Positions 15,434 to 18,352 of a stretch of DNA of 18,352 nucleotides are shown one piece after another. This DNA is from JAVBNU01 sp964617065 (GTDB lineage Bacteria; Cyanobacteriota; Vampirovibrionia; Gastranaerophilales; Gastranaerophilaceae). A program made the position numbers and the translations under genes. The stretch covers positions 1 to 18,352 of the forward strand of contig CAZTVM010000030.1 of the NCBI GenBank assembly GCA_964617065.1, given 5' to 3'. Below the pieces are notes generated by a model, which did no database searches, had not been told where the DNA came from, and saw nothing but the letters and a program-made list of their open reading frames with translations. Position 1 is the stretch's first letter. Every line of letters begins with the position of its first letter.

Positions 15434-16459
15434 TTCCGTTGCTTTTCTCAAAGAATCGACATATATTAATTGGGGCGGATATGAAATATGTGTAATATAA
15501 TCTTTGTATAAAGATTGTTCTTTTTGTAATAATAAAATTGTATTTGTCAATTTTATTATATAGACAGTAAATAATTTAGAAATGTTACTTTTTAATTGAG
15601 TATCTAAATTTTTATAAATACTATAAAATGAAACTATATTGTTTGTAACCGATAAAACCTGTTCATATAACCCTATAAGATTATTGGGTAAGTACATTTT
15701 AGATGAAATAACAAAAGAATGTATAGAATATAGATTTTTTTGTTGTTTTTCTAATAAATTTGCTAATTCTCGTGAATTTTTTTCATCAAAAGAATCAAAT
15801 AGTTTTTGTGGAGGTAATGACTGTAAATAATTTAAAAATACAAATGCGCTTTTTTCTTGCAAAACTTTTCCGTCATTATGTCCGTATGGGGTTATATATA
15901 GAATATTCTCATCTTTTTTAAATAAATCATCTCCGTATGGGAAGAATCCTATAAAAAATTCATACATAGTTGAAAAGGCTTGTAACATACTTGATATTGT
16001 GGTAAATAATCTATTGAGATTTTGTGAAAAATCATATATTGAATAAATAATTTTCCATAAATGAGTTATCCAAATACTTATAATTGCCCCTTCGAGCATT
16101 AGCAATATATCAGTTGTTTTATCATTATTTTCATAAAGTATATATAGTAAAATAAAACCGAAACACACCAAAAGACAAAAATTCAATAAAATGTTAGTTA
16201 AGAGTACACCGTCTTTATTTTTTAATTTTAATGTAAGTTTATATGATAGATAAAACTCTTTTATTTTAAATCGTATTATTTGAATTATAAATAAAATAGG
16301 TTCTTTTATTACTTTAAACATAATCTGAAAAGTTTTTGATATAAATTCACTAAAAATTTTTAATTTATTAAAATTATGTAAAATGAGTATGGCAAAAAGT
16401 AATGCTGTTACAAATAGTGTTGCTATTAGTATAATGTTATTCTTAATAAAAAACATCAT
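15419..16459 (-). CDS. Unrecognised membrane protein linked to the restriction-modification gene
   Basis: A 346-residue protein I cannot place. Seen: one N-terminal membrane span (about 8-28), a basic amphipathic stretch rich in Ile/Phe/Lys (35-75), two further likely spans (about 86-109 and 117-138), and a long soluble, helical C-terminal half (about 180-346) with YITPYGHNDGKVLQEKS near 188-204. No catalytic motif stands out. It starts at ATG 16459, inside the last codons of the methyltransferase (17-base overlap), with AGGGA upstream; ATG 16456 is equally possible. The overlap suggests co-translation and a joint role, perhaps a membrane-anchored effector or transport partner in defence. The region is markedly AT-richer than the housekeeping genes. 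Stop TAA overlaps the phage gene's stop convergently. Confidence 0.75.
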   Translation of the reverse strand: MMFFIKNNIILIATLFVTALLFAILILHNFNKLKIFSEFISKTFQIMFKVIKEPILFIIQIIRFKIKEFYLSYKLTLKLKNKDGVLLTNILLNFCLLVCFGFILLYILYENNDKTTDILLMLEGAIISIWITHLWKIIYSIYDFSQNLNRLFTTISSMLQAFSTMYEFFIGFFPYGDDLFKKDENILYITPYGHNDGKVLQEKSAFVFLNYLQSLPPQKLFDSFDEKNSRELANLLEKQQKNLYSIHSFVISSKMYLPNNLIGLYEQVLSVTNNIVSFYSIYKNLDTQLKSNISKLFTVYIIKLTNTILLLQKEQSLYKDYITHISYPPQLIYVDSLRKATELNKH

Positions 16460-18352
16460 TCTTGTTTTTCCCTATTTTATAATTTTTGTAATCTGGCTCT
16501 GTGAGAGTGAAGTCTTTGTCGATTGTTAGGACTTCTTGGAAGGTTAGGTCGTAGAGTTTATAAACCATAATATCAATTTGTTTTTCGTATTCTTTAACTG
16601 CATTTTGTTTTTCTTGATTTTTCAAATAATCATCCGTAACCGATATTTTTAATATTTTATCTACGAAACAAACAATGTTAGATTCATTTAATTTTGTTAA
16701 TGTTGGCATTGGAAAATTGTTTAGCATATCTTTATTAAATGTTATTCCCCCATTGTAACTTGCAGAAGCATATTTTTCTTGAATATATGATATTGCGATG
16801 TTGCTATTTATTATTGCCATAATTAGCTTTAATTGTGATAATTTATTTGATTGAATAACTAAAGTTGATTTACAAGGGATATATTCCCCTTCGGTGTCGA
16901 CAAAAGCATGCAATAGAGTTAATCCTTTTATTATTACTTTAGGAGTATTAACTTTATTTGAATATGAATTTGTAAATTCTTTATGAAATTCATCCTTTAA
17001 AATTGAAGGATAAAAATAATCATCCTTTAAATATTTTATCTTATTTGTAGCCCATTTTGAACAATATTTTCCAATAGTCCCCGTATTAATTGCTTTGTAA
17101 TATTTATTATTAAAATCATCTATACACGATAAAGATTTCATTAAAGGTTTTAATTTATATGCGTCACTTGTTGCACAAGCACTTTGACATTCAAAATAAT
17201 CTCGCAACTTTTTTTTCTGTTGCTCGATTTTATTAATTAAAAGAATTTGCTTAGAGGATAAAAAATCTAAAGTATATGGTGCAAGAAGATTATTAACATT
17301 TATTTTATGCAAATAATTCACTCTGTTATCGATAAATCTGTTTACAATGATTCCGTCAGTAAAGATTTTTTGAATGTTTGTTATTATTGAATCAACAATA
17401 GCGCTTTCAAAGACGTCTCTCCCTGCAAACATAATACTTAAAATTTGTGTATTTATATTTTTGCGTAAACACTCACCAAATGGTCTTGAAAGCCATTTAT
17501 CCGGTGTGATATATATCATATTGCCAGAATTTTTTAATAGTCTATATCCTTTTTCAAAAAAAGCTATATAAATATCCCAATTTCCACGAGTCCATTCATA
17601 TTTGCTTACAATATAATCTCGAATATCTTTCATTCCTTCATTTACCATTGTTTCAGAATCAATGAATGGTGGGTTTGCAATTACGATATCAAAACCACCT
17701 TGTTCGAAGGCATCTGCAAAAAACAGTTTCCACGGGAAGAAGTTACGTTTTTCTTTGTTTTGTGCAAAATTTCTGATTTTTTCTTCAACCTCATTATAGT
17801 TTAGTTTACCTTCTTTTGTTTTTGTTTCAAGTTTGGCTTTTATCAACTCTAAGATTAAATCTTCTATTTCTTGTTTAATTTCACCTTTTTTTGTTGCATT
17901 TGGAGTGTTTAAGAATTGAATTTGTTTCACTCTTAATTCTGCTATAATATCTTTGCTTTTATCTTCATACAAGTTTAATGTTAGCTGTTCATTGGGCTTG
18001 TAATCTTCTACAATCTCATCAAAATCAATGCCTTCATAACTTGTAATCAATGAGTTACCTTGCATAATTTTATAGTCTAAATTCGGCAAAGGTTGAATTT
18101 TTGCAATGTTTTCCTCATCAACGACAAGCGATAACCAAAATCTTAATTTTGCAATTTCAACTGCACCACCATCAAGGTCAACACCGTATATTGAATTTTC
18201 AATTGCATTACGTTTTAGATTATAAACAAGCCTATCATTTCTTCCGATAAATGTATTTAAAGCCATTCTTGCTCTAACCACCTCATTCATCATTCCGACA
18301 GGGAAAGCTCCTGAGCCAATTGCTGGGTCGCAAATTTTGATATTAGCAAGTG
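16443..18352 (-). CDS. Eco57I-like restriction-modification DNA methyltransferase (partial, N-terminus beyond window)
   Basis: About 636 codons are visible and the frame runs off the right edge, upstream of the first in-window ATG (18293). Motif I, DPAIGSGAF, is encoded at 18303-18329, and motif IV, NPPF, at 17664-17675 within FDIVIANPPFIDSE, so this is a gamma-type N6-adenine methyltransferase. ENSIYGVDLDGGAVEIAKLR follows motif I as expected. The C-terminal third (INTGTIGKYCSKWATNKIK, then SASYNGGITFNKDMLNNFPM) matches the TaqI-like target-recognition domain of Eco57I/type IIG and PglX-type enzymes. Whether a nuclease domain lies at the N-terminus cannot be seen, so it may be a one-protein restriction enzyme or a methylase of a larger system. 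Overlaps the membrane-protein gene by 17 bases. Confidence 0.9.
   Translation of the reverse strand, partial: LANIKICDPAIGSGAFPVGMMNEVVRARMALNTFIGRNDRLVYNLKRNAIENSIYGVDLDGGAVEIAKLRFWLSLVVDEENIAKIQPLPNLDYKIMQGNSLITSYEGIDFDEIVEDYKPNEQLTLNLYEDKSKDIIAELRVKQIQFLNTPNATKKGEIKQEIEDLILELIKAKLETKTKEGKLNYNEVEEKIRNFAQNKEKRNFFPWKLFFADAFEQGGFDIVIANPPFIDSETMVNEGMKDIRDYIVSKYEWTRGNWDIYIAFFEKGYRLLKNSGNMIYITPDKWLSRPFGECLRKNINTQILSIMFAGRDVFESAIVDSIITNIQKIFTDGIIVNRFIDNRVNYLHKINVNNLLAPYTLDFLSSKQILLINKIEQQKKKLRDYFECQSACATSDAYKLKPLMKSLSCIDDFNNKYYKAINTGTIGKYCSKWATNKIKYLKDDYFYPSILKDEFHKEFTNSYSNKVNTPKVIIKGLTLLHAFVDTEGEYIPCKSTLVIQSNKLSQLKLIMAIINSNIAISYIQEKYASASYNGGITFNKDMLNNFPMPTLTKLNESNIVCFVDKILKISVTDDYLKNQEKQNAVKEYEKQIDIMVYKLYDLTFQEVLTIDKDFTLTEPDYKNYKIGKNKNDVFY

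Overview
The window is AT-rich bacterial chromosome using the standard bacterial code: TGA ends real genes and Trp is read from many TGG codons. It suggests a low-GC bacterium with a Sec translocase, c-di-GMP-type regulation and many TPR proteins. Style and gene mix resemble gut Vampirovibrionia/Gastranaerophilales (non-photosynthetic relatives of Cyanobacteria), but this is an impression from sequence alone. No rRNA, tRNA or CRISPR was seen.

Region 1 (1-5906, minus strand) is a housekeeping cluster, read right to left: HIT-family hydrolase, exported TPR protein, tRNA-dihydrouridine synthase, GIY-YIG small protein, zinc-ribbon small protein, SecD and SecF (cut by the left edge). The three genes dus, GIY-YIG and zinc ribbon overlap at start and stop codons. 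secD has its own good sigma70-type promoter.

Region 2 (6051-11692, plus strand) is a second tight run, divergent from the HIT gene: a catalytic M16 zinc peptidase, its non-catalytic M16 partner (broken by a frame-shifting deletion), a PilZ-domain protein, a large cytoplasmic TPR protein, a hot-dog thioesterase, and a CheY-like receiver interrupted by an in-frame TGA. An organophosphate:phosphate antiporter (MFS, GlpT/UhpT type) follows and ends at a strong intrinsic terminator.

Region 3 (13409-14028) holds one promoter-equipped gene for a 197-residue protein whose C-terminal half is a Gly tract followed by a Gln tract.

Region 4 (about 14090-15433) is a decayed Mu-like prophage: a small unknown phage ORF, a truncated small Mu-type gene fused out of frame to the C-terminal half of a D12-class adenine methylase, and a tail-completion (Mu gpG-like) gene. 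A perfect 12-bp inverted repeat spans the methylase stop and the gpG start.

Region 5 (15419-18352, minus strand) is a mobile defence-type module: an Eco57I-like restriction-modification methyltransferase (5' end beyond the window) overlapping an unrecognised 346-residue membrane protein. This pair abuts the prophage remnant tail-to-tail and is the best candidate for an undescribed system, though the evidence is only linkage and architecture.
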